64,000 nt of DNA from Pseudomonas sp. efr-133-TYG-5 (GTDB lineage Bacteria; Pseudomonadota; Gammaproteobacteria; Pseudomonadales; Pseudomonadaceae). Positions 17,025 through 26,236 of the stretch are shown in pieces. Both the position numbers and the translations under genes were made by a program. Location: assembly GCF_030209175.1 (NCBI RefSeq), contig NZ_JARVSM010000009.1, positions 1-64,000 of the forward strand, written 5' to 3'. The stretch's first letter is position 1. Every line of letters begins with the position of its first letter. Under the pieces are notes generated by a model. It searched no databases, had not been told where the DNA came from, and was given only the letters and a program-made list of their open reading frames with translations.

Positions 17025-17909
17025 ATGTTTGCCGGATTCGTCAAAGACCAGCGCCACGTCAACGGTGTGGACATTGCCTATCGCCTCGGCGGCAGCGGCC
17101 CCGGCCTGCTGTTGTTGCACGGGCACCCGCAGACCCACGTGATCTGGCACAAGATCGCCGAGCAGTTGGCGGAGCATTTCACGGTGATCGCCGCGGACCT
17201 GCGCGGCTATGGCGACAGCTCGCGGCCGCCAGCCAGCGCAGAGCACGTCAACTATTCGAAACGCGAAATGGCCCGCGACGGTGTGGAATTGATGCAGGCC
17301 CTGGGCTTCACGCAGTTCTCTGTGCTCGCCCACGACCGGGGCGCCCGGGTTGCGCATCGCCTGGCCCTCGACCACCCCGCGGCCGTTGCGCGCATGGTGC
17401 TGCTGGACATCGCGCCAACCCTGGCGATGTACAGCCAGACCAACGAAGCCTTCGCGCGCGCCTACTGGCACTGGTTTTTCCTGATCCGTCCGGCGCCGTT
17501 GCCGGAAACCCTGATCGAAGCCGATCCCGAAGCTTATCTGCGCAGCGTCATGGGCAGCCGCAGCGCCGGGCTCAAGCCGTTCACCGAGCAGGCTTTCGCC
17601 GAGTACCTGCGCTGTCTGCAACGGCCCGGCAGCGCCCGGGGCATCTGCGAGGACTACCGCGCGAGCGCCGGCATCGACCTGGAGCACGACCGCGCCGACC
17701 TGGTCGGCGGGCGGCACCTGAACCTGCCGCTGCTGGTGTTGTGGGGCGCCGAAGGGACGGTCGGACGCTGCTTCGACCCGCTCAAGGAATGGCAGCAGGT
17801 GGCCAGCAACGTGCGCGGCAAGGCCCTGCCGGCGGGGCATTACCTGGCCGAGGAAGTCCCCGAACGGCTACTGGCCGAAGCGCTGGACTTCCTGCTGCCC
17901 GCGCACTGA
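17025..17909 (+). CDS. Alpha/beta hydrolase, haloacetate-dehalogenase type
   Basis: This 294-residue hydrolase is of the fluoroacetate/haloacetate dehalogenase branch. The oxyanion motif is LLLHGHPQTHVIWHK, the nucleophile is Asp104 in LAHDRGARVAHRLALDHP (Asp rather than Ser), and the general base is His272 in AGHYLAEEVPE. The cap-domain motif YWHWFFLIRPAPLPETLI carries the aromatic and His residues that cradle the halide in this family. Dehalogenation of short haloacids is the family reaction, but related proteins also act as epoxide hydrolases, so the substrate is open. The ATG at 17025 has AAGGA upstream. It is flanked by a REP region and the fpv operon. Confidence 0.8.
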   Translation: MFAGFVKDQRHVNGVDIAYRLGGSGPGLLLLHGHPQTHVIWHKIAEQLAEHFTVIAADLRGYGDSSRPPASAEHVNYSKREMARDGVELMQALGFTQFSVLAHDRGARVAHRLALDHPAAVARMVLLDIAPTLAMYSQTNEAFARAYWHWFFLIRPAPLPETLIEADPEAYLRSVMGSRSAGLKPFTEQAFAEYLRCLQRPGSARGICEDYRASAGIDLEHDRADLVGGRHLNLPLLVLWGAEGTVGRCFDPLKEWQQVASNVRGKALPAGHYLAEEVPERLLAEALDFLLPAH

Positions 17910-18103
17910 CTGGCTCGATTGCGCGCTGATTACGAGCGCGAAACATTTGCTTTCATATCCCTCATCGGGATTTGCTTCGGTCATCCGTCTTATAGAGATG
18001 CGGGCCGGTCGCGTAGGCAAAAGCCACGACCAGGCCCTTCCGGGAGTCCTGTGCTGCGAAGCCCGTAGCCGCGATGCCTCACTCTGAATCAAGACGTTGA
18101 ATC

Positions 18104-19303
18104 ATGTCGAAGAAATCCCGCTCGAAACTGTGGTTCCTGGTGCATAGCTGGCTGGCGCTGCCGATCTGGTTTTTTGTCCTGATCGTCTGTGTCACCGGGA
18201 CCCTGGCCGTGGTCAGCCAGGAAATCGTCTGGCTGGCCAACCCGCAGATGCGCGCCAGCCCGCCGTCGGACGACGCACCGCGACTCTCCTACGACCAGGT
18301 GCTGGCCGCGATCAAACAAGCCGAACCGCAGACACTGGTCGAAAGCATCAACCGCCCCGACGAATCGCACTTTGCCCTGGATGTCGAAGTCAGCTACCCG
18401 GACGGCCGCTCGCTGACCGTGTACGTCAATCCCTACACCGGGGTGATCCAGGGCACGGCGCCGAGCTTCAACTTCAAGGCGTTCACCCGCGCGCTGCACG
18501 GCTGGTGGCTGGTGCCGTTCACCAACGGCTTCAGCTGGGGCTGGTATCTGGTGTCGTTCCTCGGCCTGCCGCTGCAGGCTTCGCTGGTCACCGGGCTGGT
18601 GGTGTACAAACGCTTCTGGAAAGGCTTTTTCCGCCCCACTCTGCGCTTCAAGCATGGTGCGCGGATCTTCTGGGGCGACTTCCATCGCTTGAGCGGCATC
18701 TGGTCGATCTGGTTCATCGCGGTGATTTCGATCACCGGCACCTGGTTCCTGATCCAGGCGCTGCTCTCGGACAACCAGATCTCCATTTCCAGCGAGCCGA
18801 TCATTCCGGCCATGTCCCGCGAAGCCGTGCCGCTATCGAGCGATGGTTCGCCACCGCCGCGTATCAGCCTGGACCGCGCCATCGAAATCGCCCAGACCCG
18901 AATTCCCGGCCTGGAAGCCAGCTTCATCAGCCTGCCGGGCAATGCCTACGCGCACATGGATATCGGTGGACGCGGCTGGTATCCGCTGATGTTCCAGACC
19001 GCCACGCTCAACCCGTACAGCGGTGACGTGGCGGCTTCGCGGCTGTTGTCCGATCGCACGTCGCTGGAGTTCGTCACCGAATCCATGCGCCCGCTGCACA
19101 CCGGCGACTTCGGTGGTCTGTGGATCAAGCTGATCTGGTTCTTCTTCGGCCTGCTGCTGAGCATGATGGTGCTCAGCGGGTTGTTGATCTGGACCAAGCG
19201 CACCGCGCTGGCCACCGCCAACGCCCTCAAGCGCGAGCACAAGAAACAGCGCGTACAGGCACAACCGGCCCTGCACCGTGAAACGTCGGAGGCCAACCTG
19301 TGA
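18104..19303 (+). CDS. fpvG: FpvG, PepSY-domain inner-membrane reductase for ferripyoverdine
   Basis: This 399-residue inner-membrane protein has about four transmembrane segments (about 12-32, 140-165, 200-225, 335-360) and periplasmic PepSY-type regions between them. In P. aeruginosa FpvG reduces Fe3+ bound to pyoverdine in the periplasm so that iron is released without destroying the siderophore. Identification rests on the PepSY-TM family plus the complete fpvGHJKCDEF order that follows. Conserved His residues in the membrane segments (for example in VHSWLALPIW and RALHGWW) could bind heme. No PvdS-type box is visible in the 194 bases upstream. Confidence 0.88.
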   Translation: MSKKSRSKLWFLVHSWLALPIWFFVLIVCVTGTLAVVSQEIVWLANPQMRASPPSDDAPRLSYDQVLAAIKQAEPQTLVESINRPDESHFALDVEVSYPDGRSLTVYVNPYTGVIQGTAPSFNFKAFTRALHGWWLVPFTNGFSWGWYLVSFLGLPLQASLVTGLVVYKRFWKGFFRPTLRFKHGARIFWGDFHRLSGIWSIWFIAVISITGTWFLIQALLSDNQISISSEPIIPAMSREAVPLSSDGSPPPRISLDRAIEIAQTRIPGLEASFISLPGNAYAHMDIGGRGWYPLMFQTATLNPYSGDVAASRLLSDRTSLEFVTESMRPLHTGDFGGLWIKLIWFFFGLLLSMMVLSGLLIWTKRTALATANALKREHKKQRVQAQPALHRETSEANL

Positions 19304-19842
19304 GCAAGTCCACGAGCGTGGCTCAGCCTTCACGGCTGAGCGTGATCTGGCACAAATGGCGCTTCCACATCAACGTGCTGTTGCTGCTGATCCCATTGGG
19401 CTTCATGCCCAAATACTTTGCCGACGCCGCCCTGTTTCGTGGCGACAGCGGCCTTGGCGAGCGCGAAATCGGCGAGATCCAGGTCGGGCCGTGGAGTCTG
19501 CGCCTGGCCGAATTGCGTGACGAGGCCCCGCGTTCCGACGGCCCGGCAGGCTATCTGAAAGGTTTCAATGCCGCGCTGTGCGAGGCCTGTATCGAGCCGG
19601 TCAAGGCCACTTACCTGCGCATCGGCAAGCCGCGCAGCCTGCGTGCCGCCGGTTCGATCTTCTTCGGCACGCCGTACCGCATGGGCACCCAGTTGCCGGT
19701 GTCGGAAAAAACCAAAGCCGACGCCGAACTGTGGATCACCATGGAAGGCTGGGACGGCAGTATGCATCAAGCCTCGATTCCGCTGAGCCAGGCCTCGCCC
19801 GCCACGGTTGCCTGGCTGAACAAACAAGGAGCCAAACCATGA
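19300..19842 (+). CDS. fpvH: FpvH, accessory protein of ferripyoverdine reduction
   Basis: This 180-residue protein has one transmembrane helix (about 20-40, INVLLLLIPLGFMPKYFADAAL) and a periplasmic remainder with a close Cys pair (LCEACIEP). By operon position and size it matches FpvH, which assists the FpvG reductase in iron release. The start is a GTG at 19300 with GGAGG upstream, and it overlaps the fpvG stop by four bases, suggesting translational coupling. Its biochemical role is known only through that partnership; no catalytic motif is evident. Confidence 0.8.
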   Translation: MSKSTSVAQPSRLSVIWHKWRFHINVLLLLIPLGFMPKYFADAALFRGDSGLGEREIGEIQVGPWSLRLAELRDEAPRSDGPAGYLKGFNAALCEACIEPVKATYLRIGKPRSLRAAGSIFFGTPYRMGTQLPVSEKTKADAELWITMEGWDGSMHQASIPLSQASPATVAWLNKQGAKP

Positions 19843-20171
19843 GCCGTACCTTGCGCCTGAACATGAGCGCTGCATTGCTGGCGCTGTGCGCCGGTTTCAG
19901 CGCCAGCGCCCTGGCCCACAACCCGATGTGCGAGTGCAAGGCCATCGACGCCGAGCAGATCCAGTGCACCGGCGGTTTCTCTGACGGCAGCGGCGCGCCG
20001 GGGGTGACCCTCGACGTGATCGGCTACGACGAAACCATCCTCGTACCGGGCAAGCTCGGCGCCGACTCGACCCTGACCTTCAAGAAGCCCGGCGCCGAGT
20101 TCTATGTGCTGTTCGACGCCGGCCCCGGCCACGTGGTCGAAATCGACCAGGCGGATATCCAGGCCCCATGA
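19839..20171 (+). CDS. fpvJ: FpvJ, small periplasmic accessory protein
   Basis: This 110-residue secreted protein has a signal peptide ending near ASALAHN. The mature part is short and beta-rich, with three cysteines at its start (MCECKAIDAEQIQC). Position, size and order fit FpvJ of the ferripyoverdine operon, reported to work with FpvG, FpvH and FpvK. AAGGAG precedes the ATG at 19839, which overlaps the fpvH stop. The resemblance to DUF4198-like metal-context proteins is only in style; a ligand cannot be named. Confidence 0.78.
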   Translation: MSRTLRLNMSAALLALCAGFSASALAHNPMCECKAIDAEQIQCTGGFSDGSGAPGVTLDVIGYDETILVPGKLGADSTLTFKKPGAEFYVLFDAGPGHVVEIDQADIQAP

Positions 20172-20743
20172 GCACGCCAACCACGCAAATCGTCCGCCCG
20201 GCCGGTGCCGGCCATGAAACCCTCAACGTCCTGCTGCTGTGCCTGCTGATCCTGGCGGTCGCCGGTTCGCTGGTGATGTGGCGCGGGGTGTCCCATGAGC
20301 CGGAACCCGTCGCCAGCCACCAGCTCGATGCGCGACGCGATCTCAGCGCCGCCGAGCAAGGCATTTATGCCGACCTGCGGGTGACCCTCGACGAAATCCG
20401 TCTGCTGCGCGTCGAACAGCAAACCCTGCCGACCCCGCAAAACCTCGCCGACGAAGGTTTCGCGCCGTTCGCCCAGGACGCCAGTTCGGTCAGCCGTGGC
20501 GCCCACGCCTGGCAGATGCTCGCTGGCACGGCCTATTTCGGCCACAGCCGGGCGCCTGCCGTTGCCGGTTCCTTCGTGATGCGGGTGAGCGCCGATGACC
20601 AGGCCGCGCCGGACATCTGGCTCAACCGCAACAGCGACCTCGCGGCGCCAGCGGACTTGTCCGACAGCGCCCTGTCCGCCGCCGGCTGGAAACAGGTCGT
20701 CGCGCAATTCGATGCCGGGGTCACCCGCGAACATCGCCACTGA
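20168..20743 (+). CDS. fpvK: FpvK, single-pass accessory protein (DUF6162-like)
   Basis: This 191-residue protein has one N-terminal membrane helix (about 20-40, LNVLLLCLLILAVAGSLVMW) and a periplasmic domain ending in a His-containing tail (REHRH). Its order after fpvJ and before the ABC genes matches FpvK. It overlaps fpvJ by four bases (ATGA). The periplasmic part has no recognised active site; a scaffold role with FpvG/H/J is inferred. Confidence 0.78.
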   Translation: MSTPTTQIVRPAGAGHETLNVLLLCLLILAVAGSLVMWRGVSHEPEPVASHQLDARRDLSAAEQGIYADLRVTLDEIRLLRVEQQTLPTPQNLADEGFAPFAQDASSVSRGAHAWQMLAGTAYFGHSRAPAVAGSFVMRVSADDQAAPDIWLNRNSDLAAPADLSDSALSAAGWKQVVAQFDAGVTREHRH

Positions 20744-20777
20744 TTCATCGCCCGATTCGAGAGAAGAGCGTTTGCCC

Positions 20778-21707
20778 ATGTCTATTGCATCTCCACGCCG
20801 ACCTTTCCTGCGCCTGCTGCTGATCGGCCTGTGCACCTGCCTGCTGAGTCCGCTGGTCGGCGCCGATCCGGCCAAGCGTCTGCGCATCGGCATCACCCTG
20901 CACCCGTACTACAGCTACGTGGCGAATATCGTCGGCGACAAGGCCGAGGTGGTGCCACTGATTCCTGCCGGTTTCAACCCGCATGCCTATGAGCCGCGGG
21001 CCGAGGACATCAAGCGCATCAGCGGCCTGGACGTGATCGTGCTCAACGGCGTCGGCCATGACGACTTCGCCGACCGCATGATCGCCGCCAGCGAAACGCC
21101 GAACGTCAAGACCATCGAAGCCAACGAAAACGTGCCGCTGCTGGCCGCCACCGGGGTGGCTGCGCGCGGTGCCGGCAAGGTCGTCAACCCGCACACCTTC
21201 CTGTCGATCAGCGCCTCGATCGCCCAGGTCAACAACATCGCCCGCGAGCTGGGCAAGCTCGACCCGGAAAACGCCAAAACCTACACCCAGAACGCCCGCG
21301 CCTACGGCAAACGCCTGCGACAGATGCGCGCCGACGCCCTGGCCAAACTGACCCAGGCGCCGAATGCCGAATTGCGCGTGGCCACGGTGCACGCCGCGTA
21401 TGACTATCTGCTGCGCGAATTCGGCCTGGAGGTGACGGCGGTGGTCGAGCCGGCCCACGGCATCGAGCCGAGCCCGAGCCAGTTGAAGAAGACCATCGAC
21501 CAGCTGCGCGAGCTGGACGTGAAAGTGATCTTCTCCGAGATGGACTTCCCCTCCACCTACGTCGACACCATTCAGCGCGAGTCCGGGGTGAAGCTGTATC
21601 CGCTGTCGCACATTTCCTATGGCGAATACAGCGCCGACAAGTATGAAAAGGAAATGACCGGCAACCTCGACACCGTCGTCCGGGCCATTCAGGAGTCGGG
21701 CGCATGA
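20778..21707 (+). CDS. fpvC: FpvC, cluster-9 metal-binding periplasmic protein
   Basis: This 309-residue substrate-binding protein is of the ZnuA/TroA family. A signal peptide (about 1-30) precedes GITLHPYYSYVANIVG. Candidate metal ligands are His in NPHAYEPRAED, His in VVNPHTFLS, His in ATVHAAYDYLL, and the acidic SEMDFPSTY. In P. aeruginosa FpvC binds the ferrous iron released from pyoverdine and passes it to FpvDE; FpvF is a second binding protein. The ATG at 20778 follows the fpvK stop by 34 bases. By sequence alone it could be a Zn or Mn binder; the operon context decides. Confidence 0.85.
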   Translation: MSIASPRRPFLRLLLIGLCTCLLSPLVGADPAKRLRIGITLHPYYSYVANIVGDKAEVVPLIPAGFNPHAYEPRAEDIKRISGLDVIVLNGVGHDDFADRMIAASETPNVKTIEANENVPLLAATGVAARGAGKVVNPHTFLSISASIAQVNNIARELGKLDPENAKTYTQNARAYGKRLRQMRADALAKLTQAPNAELRVATVHAAYDYLLREFGLEVTAVVEPAHGIEPSPSQLKKTIDQLRELDVKVIFSEMDFPSTYVDTIQRESGVKLYPLSHISYGEYSADKYEKEMTGNLDTVVRAIQESGA

Positions 21708-22447
21708 CCGCACAGCAAACCCTGCAGATCATCGGCAACGGGCCGACCGTGGACTTCACCGAGGTCAGCCTGACCCTCGGGCGTACGACGATTCTCGACA
21801 AGGTCAGCTTCCAGGTGCAGCCCGGCAGCGTGCATGCGCTGGTCGGTCCGAATGGCGGTGGCAAGAGTTCGCTGATCAAGACCCTGCTCGGGCAGATGCC
21901 GCACCAGGGCCAGCTCAGCCTGCGCTGGCCCGGCGAGCCCGGCACCATCGGCTATATACCGCAGGCGCTGGAATTCGACCGTGGCCTGCCGCTGACCGTC
22001 GACGATTTCATGGCCGCCATGTGCCAGCGCCGGCCGGCGTTTCTCGGCCTGAGCAAACACTACGCCGCGGCCATTGGCGAAGCGCTGGAACGGGTCGGCA
22101 TGCAGGACAAGCGCAAACGACGCATGGGCGCGCTGTCCGGTGGCGAGCGGCAGCGGGTACTGCTCGCCCAGGGCCTGATCCCGACGCCGCAACTGCTGGT
22201 GCTGGACGAACCGATGTCGGCCCTCGACGAAGCCGGGATCCAGGTGTTCGAACGCCTGCTCGGCGACTGGCGCGCGGCAGGCATCACCGTGCTGTGGATC
22301 GAACACGATCTGGAGGCGGTCAAGCGCCTGGCCAACCGGGTCACCGGGCTCAACCGGCGGGTGCTGTTCGACGCCACGCCGCAACAGGCGTTGACCCCGG
22401 AACGCCTGCTGACGCTGTTTTCCAGCCATCCACGGAGCGCTGCCTGA
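21704..22447 (+). CDS. fpvD: FpvD, ABC transporter ATPase
   Basis: This 247-residue ATP-binding subunit is of a metal-type ABC importer. Walker A is GPNGGGKSS, the signature motif LSGGERQRVLLAQGL, Walker B LLVLDEPMSALDE, and the H-loop histidine lies in WIEHDLEAV. It sits between fpvC and fpvE with four-base overlaps on both sides, and would power uptake of iron freed from ferripyoverdine in the periplasm. Confidence 0.9.
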   Translation: MTAQQTLQIIGNGPTVDFTEVSLTLGRTTILDKVSFQVQPGSVHALVGPNGGGKSSLIKTLLGQMPHQGQLSLRWPGEPGTIGYIPQALEFDRGLPLTVDDFMAAMCQRRPAFLGLSKHYAAAIGEALERVGMQDKRKRRMGALSGGERQRVLLAQGLIPTPQLLVLDEPMSALDEAGIQVFERLLGDWRAAGITVLWIEHDLEAVKRLANRVTGLNRRVLFDATPQQALTPERLLTLFSSHPRSAA

Positions 22448-23346
22448 TGAGTTATGAAGCCTTTCGCCTGATGGTCCAGGGCTGGGCCGCTGCCGGTCAT
22501 CTGCCGCAAGCCCTGGCCTACGGTTTTGTCGTCAACGCGCTGCTCGCCGGCCTGCTGATCGGCCCGGTGCTCGGTGGCCTCGGTACGCTGGTGGTGGTCA
22601 AGCGCTTTGCCTTTTTCTCCGAGGCGGTCGGCCATGCGGCGCTGACCGGCGTGGCCATCGGCATCCTGCTCGGCGAACCCTACACCGGGCCTTACGGCAG
22701 CCTGTTCGGCTACTGCCTGCTGTTCGGCATCCTGCTCAATTACCTGCGCAATCGCACCGGCCTGGCCCCGGACACCTTGATCGGCGTGTTCCTCTCGGTG
22801 TCGCTGGCGCTCGGCGCGAGCCTGCTGTTGATCCTCGCCGGCAAGATCAACGTGCACATTCTGGAGAACGTGCTGTTCGGCTCGGTGCTCACGGTCAACG
22901 GCAACGATCTGCTGGTGCTGGCCATCGTCGGCACGCTGGTGATGGCGCTGGCCCTGCCGCTGTACAACCGCATCATGCTTGCCAGTTTCAATCCGCAACT
23001 GGCGGCGGTGCGCGGGGTGGCGGTGAAGACGCTGGATTACCTGTTCGTGATTCTGGTGACGCTGATCACCGTCGCGGCGGTGAAAGTCATCGGCGCGATT
23101 CTGGTCGGTGCACTGCTGGTGATTCCGGCGGCGGCCGCGCGTTTGCTCAGCCAGTCGCTGAAGGGCTTCTTCTGGTGTTCGGTGCTGATTGCCACCGTCA
23201 GCACCCTGTGCGGGATCCTCGTGCCGATCGTCTTCGATCTGCCGATTCCGTCCGGTGCCGCGATCATCCTGGTCGCCGGCATCGCCTTCGCCCTCGCCGC
23301 CATTGCCCGCGGCGTCGTCCCCAGCCTGAAAGGGAATCTTGGATAA
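22447..23346 (+). CDS. fpvE: FpvE, ABC transporter permease
   Basis: This 299-residue membrane protein is of the ZnuB/TroC permease family, with about eight transmembrane segments. LLIGPVLGGLGTLVVVKRFAFFSEAVGHAAL (read as two adjoining motifs) and VKVIGAILVGALLVIPAAAARLL are family signatures. The ATG at 22447 overlaps the fpvD TGA by one base. Together with FpvD it forms the inner-membrane iron channel of the Fpv system. Confidence 0.9.
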   Translation: MSYEAFRLMVQGWAAAGHLPQALAYGFVVNALLAGLLIGPVLGGLGTLVVVKRFAFFSEAVGHAALTGVAIGILLGEPYTGPYGSLFGYCLLFGILLNYLRNRTGLAPDTLIGVFLSVSLALGASLLLILAGKINVHILENVLFGSVLTVNGNDLLVLAIVGTLVMALALPLYNRIMLASFNPQLAAVRGVAVKTLDYLFVILVTLITVAAVKVIGAILVGALLVIPAAAARLLSQSLKGFFWCSVLIATVSTLCGILVPIVFDLPIPSGAAIILVAGIAFALAAIARGVVPSLKGNLG

Positions 23347-24252
23347 ATGTCTTTTTCACTGCGTCAACTGACCCTGGCCCTCGCCCTGTGCGGCATGGTT
23401 TCCGCCCCGGTGCTGGCCGCCGACAGCAACCAACCGCTGCGCGTGCTGGCCTCGCTGCCGATCACGTATGGCCTCGGCGAAGTGCTGCTCAAAGGCACCG
23501 ACGTCAACCTGGAACGCGCTGCGCCGGCCAACCTGCCGGGCAGTCGCCAGACTGCCTATTTCAGCGGTCGCGGTGCCCCGGCCCTGAGCAAATTGGCCAG
23601 CGGTGCCGACGCGGTGATCGGCGTGCGTTCGCTGTGGGCCGAGGATCCGCTGTACCCGATGGCCCGCCGCAGCAACATTCGCATCGTCGAAGTCGACGCC
23701 GCGCGCCCGGTGGATGGTGCATTGCCCGGCATCGCCGTGCAGCCGGGGCTGAAGGTCGACGGTTTGAACAGCCAGCCATGGCTGGCCAGCAACAACATGG
23801 GGCGCATGGCCGACGTGATGGCGGCCGATCTGGTGCGCCTGGCGCCGTCCGCCAAGCCGCAGATCGAGGCCAATCTGGCGGCATTGAAACAGCGCCTGCT
23901 CAAGCTCAGCGCCGACAGCGAAGCGCGTCTGGCCGAGGCCGACAACCTGAGCGTGCTGAGCCTCAGCGATCACTTCGGTTACCTGATCGGCAGCCTGAAT
24001 CTGGAGTTGATCGGCCAGGATCCACGGCCTGATGCCGAGTGGACGCCGCAAGACCTCAAGCAACTCACGGCGACACTCAAGGACAACGACGTGGCGCTGG
24101 TGCTGCATCACCGCCAGCCGTCCGAAGCCGTTAAAGCGGCGATTGCCAAGTCGGGGAGTCATCTGCTGGTGTTGAGCAGCGATGCGGCGGATCCGGTGGC
24201 GGAGCTGGAAGCGAATGTGGATGCGCTGCTCAAAGGTTTGGCCGGCGCGTAA
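23347..24252 (+). CDS. fpvF: FpvF, second periplasmic binding protein
   Basis: This 301-residue secreted protein (signal peptide ending near VLAADSN) is distantly related to the cluster-9 metal binders. It has few of the His ligands of FpvC: the recognisable core is RVLASLPITYGLGEVLLKG, with SLSDHFGYLIGSLNL and VLHHRQPSEAV further on. In P. aeruginosa FpvF binds pyoverdine and FpvC together, which fits loss of the metal site. It starts immediately after the fpvE stop and ends the operon, 113 bases before a terminator. Confidence 0.85.
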   Translation: MSFSLRQLTLALALCGMVSAPVLAADSNQPLRVLASLPITYGLGEVLLKGTDVNLERAAPANLPGSRQTAYFSGRGAPALSKLASGADAVIGVRSLWAEDPLYPMARRSNIRIVEVDAARPVDGALPGIAVQPGLKVDGLNSQPWLASNNMGRMADVMAADLVRLAPSAKPQIEANLAALKQRLLKLSADSEARLAEADNLSVLSLSDHFGYLIGSLNLELIGQDPRPDAEWTPQDLKQLTATLKDNDVALVLHHRQPSEAVKAAIAKSGSHLLVLSSDAADPVAELEANVDALLKGLAGA

Positions 24253-24263
24253 CGCCATGTTCG

Positions 24264-24284
24264 TGCCCACGCTCGGCGTGGGCA
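24264..24284. repeat. Intergenic inverted repeat (dispersed Pseudomonas type)
   Basis: TGCCCACG (24264-24271) and CGTGGGCA (24277-24284) form a hairpin followed by a GC-rich GGGACGCTCCGCGT segment. This resembles a repeat dispersed in intergenic DNA of P. fluorescens genomes and has no coding potential. Confidence 0.5.
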
Positions 24285-24365
24285 TGCCGCCCGGGACGCT
24301 CCGCGTGCCTCGCCAAGCGTCCAATGCGGCATTACCAGGCCAAGCGTTGGAACGATCGACATGAA

Positions 24366-24404
24366 AAAACCCGCTGCCTGTTTCCAGTCCAGCGGGTTTC
24401 TTTT
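24366..24404. terminator. Bidirectional terminator between fpvF and the mbtH gene
   Basis: AACCCGCTG and CAGCGGGTT (ending at 24399) form a hairpin with A-runs on the left and CTTTTT on the right. It can stop the fpv operon on the plus strand and the MbtH-like gene on the minus strand. Confidence 0.85.
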
Positions 24405-24414
24405 TGGCCGGCGA

Positions 24415-24639
24415 TTACTGAGCAGTCGCCTGCGCTTCCATCTTCTGGCGCAGGCTCAGCGGTCGCATGTCGGTCCAGACTTCTTCGATGTAGGCCAGGC
24501 ATTCCTTCTTCAGGCCGCTCTTGCCCACGGTGCGCCAGCCTTCCGGCACGGCTTTGTAATCCGGCCAGATCGAGTACTGCTCTTCGTGGTTGACCACGAC
24601 CTGAAAGAGGATGTCCTCGCGGTCGAATACTGACGTCAT
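24415..24639 (-). CDS. MbtH-like protein of the pyoverdine synthetases
   Basis: This 74-residue MbtH-family helper binds NRPS adenylation domains and aids their folding and activity. Family hallmarks are [19 protein letters not shown] and [12 protein letters not shown], with the conserved tryptophans in place. GGAGA precedes the ATG at 24639. A perfect PvdS box lies 60 bases upstream, so it is an iron-starvation gene that can be transcribed independently of pvdH. In pyoverdine producers a similar gene is needed for normal siderophore yield. Confidence 0.93.
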   Translation of the reverse strand: MTSVFDREDILFQVVVNHEEQYSIWPDYKAVPEGWRTVGKSGLKKECLAYIEEVWTDMRPLSLRQKMEAQATAQ

Positions 24640-24701
24640 GCTGTCTCTCCATCGCTGTAAGGGTGGGCCGCGCGACGGGCGCAGCCGGGTATGTAGAAGG
24701 A

Positions 24702-24725
24702 ACGTTCGGCGCGGCGAAAAATTTA
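24702..24725 (-). promoter_or_regulatory. PvdS (iron-starvation) box for the mbtH gene
   Basis: On the minus strand TAAAT (24725-24721) is followed after exactly 16 bases by CGT (24704-24702), the PvdS promoter consensus. The TAAAT includes the pvdH stop codon, so the promoter is partly inside the upstream gene. Confidence 0.85.
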
Positions 24726-26135
24726 CCCGGCGCCCGTCGCGGCGACCAAGGCCTGGCCGAAGATCTCGGCCACGCGATCGATTTCGCCGGCGGTGATGAC
24801 CAGTGGCGGCAGGAACCGCACCACCGCGCCATGCCGCCCGCCCAGCTCGAGGATCAAGCCGCGTTTGAGGCATTCGCGCTGCACCAGCGGCGCCAGGCGG
24901 GCAAACGCTGGCGGGTGACCGAGGGCGTCCGGGGTGCCCTGTGGATCGACCAGCTCGACCCCGAGCATCAGCCCACGTCCACGAATGTCCCCCAGCTGCG
25001 GGAAGTCGCGCTGCAGGATGCGCAGGTGCTCGCTGAGACGCTCGCCCATTGCGGTCGCGTGTTCGCAGACCTTGTGCTCGAGCAGATAGCGCATCACCGC
25101 CGAGCCGGCCGCCATCGCCATCTGGTTGCCACGGAACGTGCCGGCGTGGGCGCCGGGCTGCCAGATGTCGAGCCAGTCGCGATAGACCACCACCGCCAGC
25201 GGCAGGCTGCCACCGATGGCTTTCGACAGCACCACGACGTCGGGGACGATCCCGGCGTGTTCAAAGGCGAACATCTTGCCGGTGCGGGCAAAACCGCTCT
25301 GGATTTCGTCGACGATCAGCGCCACACCGGCCTGCTCGGTGATGCGGCGCAGACCGCGCAGCCACTCGATGTCGGCCGGAATCACCCCGCCCTCGCCCTG
25401 CACCGCTTCGACGATGACGGCCGCCGGCAATTGCACGCCGGCCTCGGGATCGTTGAGCAGGCTGTCGAGGTAACTCAGGTTGGCGTTCACTCCGGCCGCG
25501 CCACCAAGCCCGAACGGGCAGCGGTAGTCGTAGGGAAACGGCATGAACTGCACGCCGTTGCTGAGCAACGCGCCCAGCGGCTTCTTCGGCCCCAGGCTGC
25601 CCATCAGGCTCAATGCGCCCTGACTCATGCCGTGGTAACCGCCGGAGAACGACAGCACGGTGCTGCGCCCGGTGGCGGTGCGGACCAGTTTCAGCGCCGC
25701 TTCGACAGCGTCGGTGCCGGTCGGGCCGCAGAACTGGATTTTCGCTTCCCGGGCCAGGGCCGGCGGCAACAGGCCGAACAGGTCCTGGACGAATTGATCC
25801 TTGACCGGCGTGGTCAGGTCGAGGGTGTGCAGCGGCAGCTCATCGGCGAGCACCTGCTGGATCGCCGCAATCACCACCGGGTGGTTGTGCCCCAGCGCGA
25901 GCGTGCCGGCACCGGCCAGGCAATCGATGAAAGTGCGCCCCTCGACGTCTTCGACGTACAGCCCCTTCGCCCGCTTGAGCGCCAGCGGAATGCGCCGTGG
26001 ATAGCTGCGGGCATTGGACTCCTGCTGGCTCTGGCGCGCCAGCAGCGGTGACTCGTGAAACTCATACAGGGTTTGCGCCGGCGCCGAGGCGACCCGGGCC
26101 GACGACTCTTCGATAAGGCTGGTGGCGACTGACAT
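24723..26135 (-). CDS. pvdH: PvdH, L-2,4-diaminobutyrate:2-oxoglutarate aminotransferase
   Basis: This 470-residue PLP-dependent class III aminotransferase makes L-2,4-diaminobutyrate from aspartate semialdehyde with glutamate as amino donor. Dab is the third residue loaded by PvdL and becomes part of the pyoverdine chromophore. The PLP Lys is K305 in [38 protein letters not shown] and [16 protein letters not shown] are family motifs. The ATG at 26135 is preferred to an upstream in-frame start at 26171, which lacks a ribosome site. A perfect PvdS box lies about 100 bases upstream. mbtH follows on the same strand. Confidence 0.95.
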   Translation of the reverse strand: MSVATSLIEESSARVASAPAQTLYEFHESPLLARQSQQESNARSYPRRIPLALKRAKGLYVEDVEGRTFIDCLAGAGTLALGHNHPVVIAAIQQVLADELPLHTLDLTTPVKDQFVQDLFGLLPPALAREAKIQFCGPTGTDAVEAALKLVRTATGRSTVLSFSGGYHGMSQGALSLMGSLGPKKPLGALLSNGVQFMPFPYDYRCPFGLGGAAGVNANLSYLDSLLNDPEAGVQLPAAVIVEAVQGEGGVIPADIEWLRGLRRITEQAGVALIVDEIQSGFARTGKMFAFEHAGIVPDVVVLSKAIGGSLPLAVVVYRDWLDIWQPGAHAGTFRGNQMAMAAGSAVMRYLLEHKVCEHATAMGERLSEHLRILQRDFPQLGDIRGRGLMLGVELVDPQGTPDALGHPPAFARLAPLVQRECLKRGLILELGGRHGAVVRFLPPLVITAGEIDRVAEIFGQALVAATGAG

Positions 26136-26236
26136 CTCTCGACCCCTCAATACGCTATGGATAGTGACCAAAACTGCACACCGCGCAGGTACGCGTTCCC
26201 GTCACGGGGCGCACATGCAGGTTTCCTGTTCTGGAA

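Noticed and set aside
17960-18000. Possible FecI-type ECF promoter before fpvG (GGGATTT and CGTCTTAT)
   Set aside because: The spacing is about 12-13 bases, too short for ECF promoters, and neither element matches well enough.
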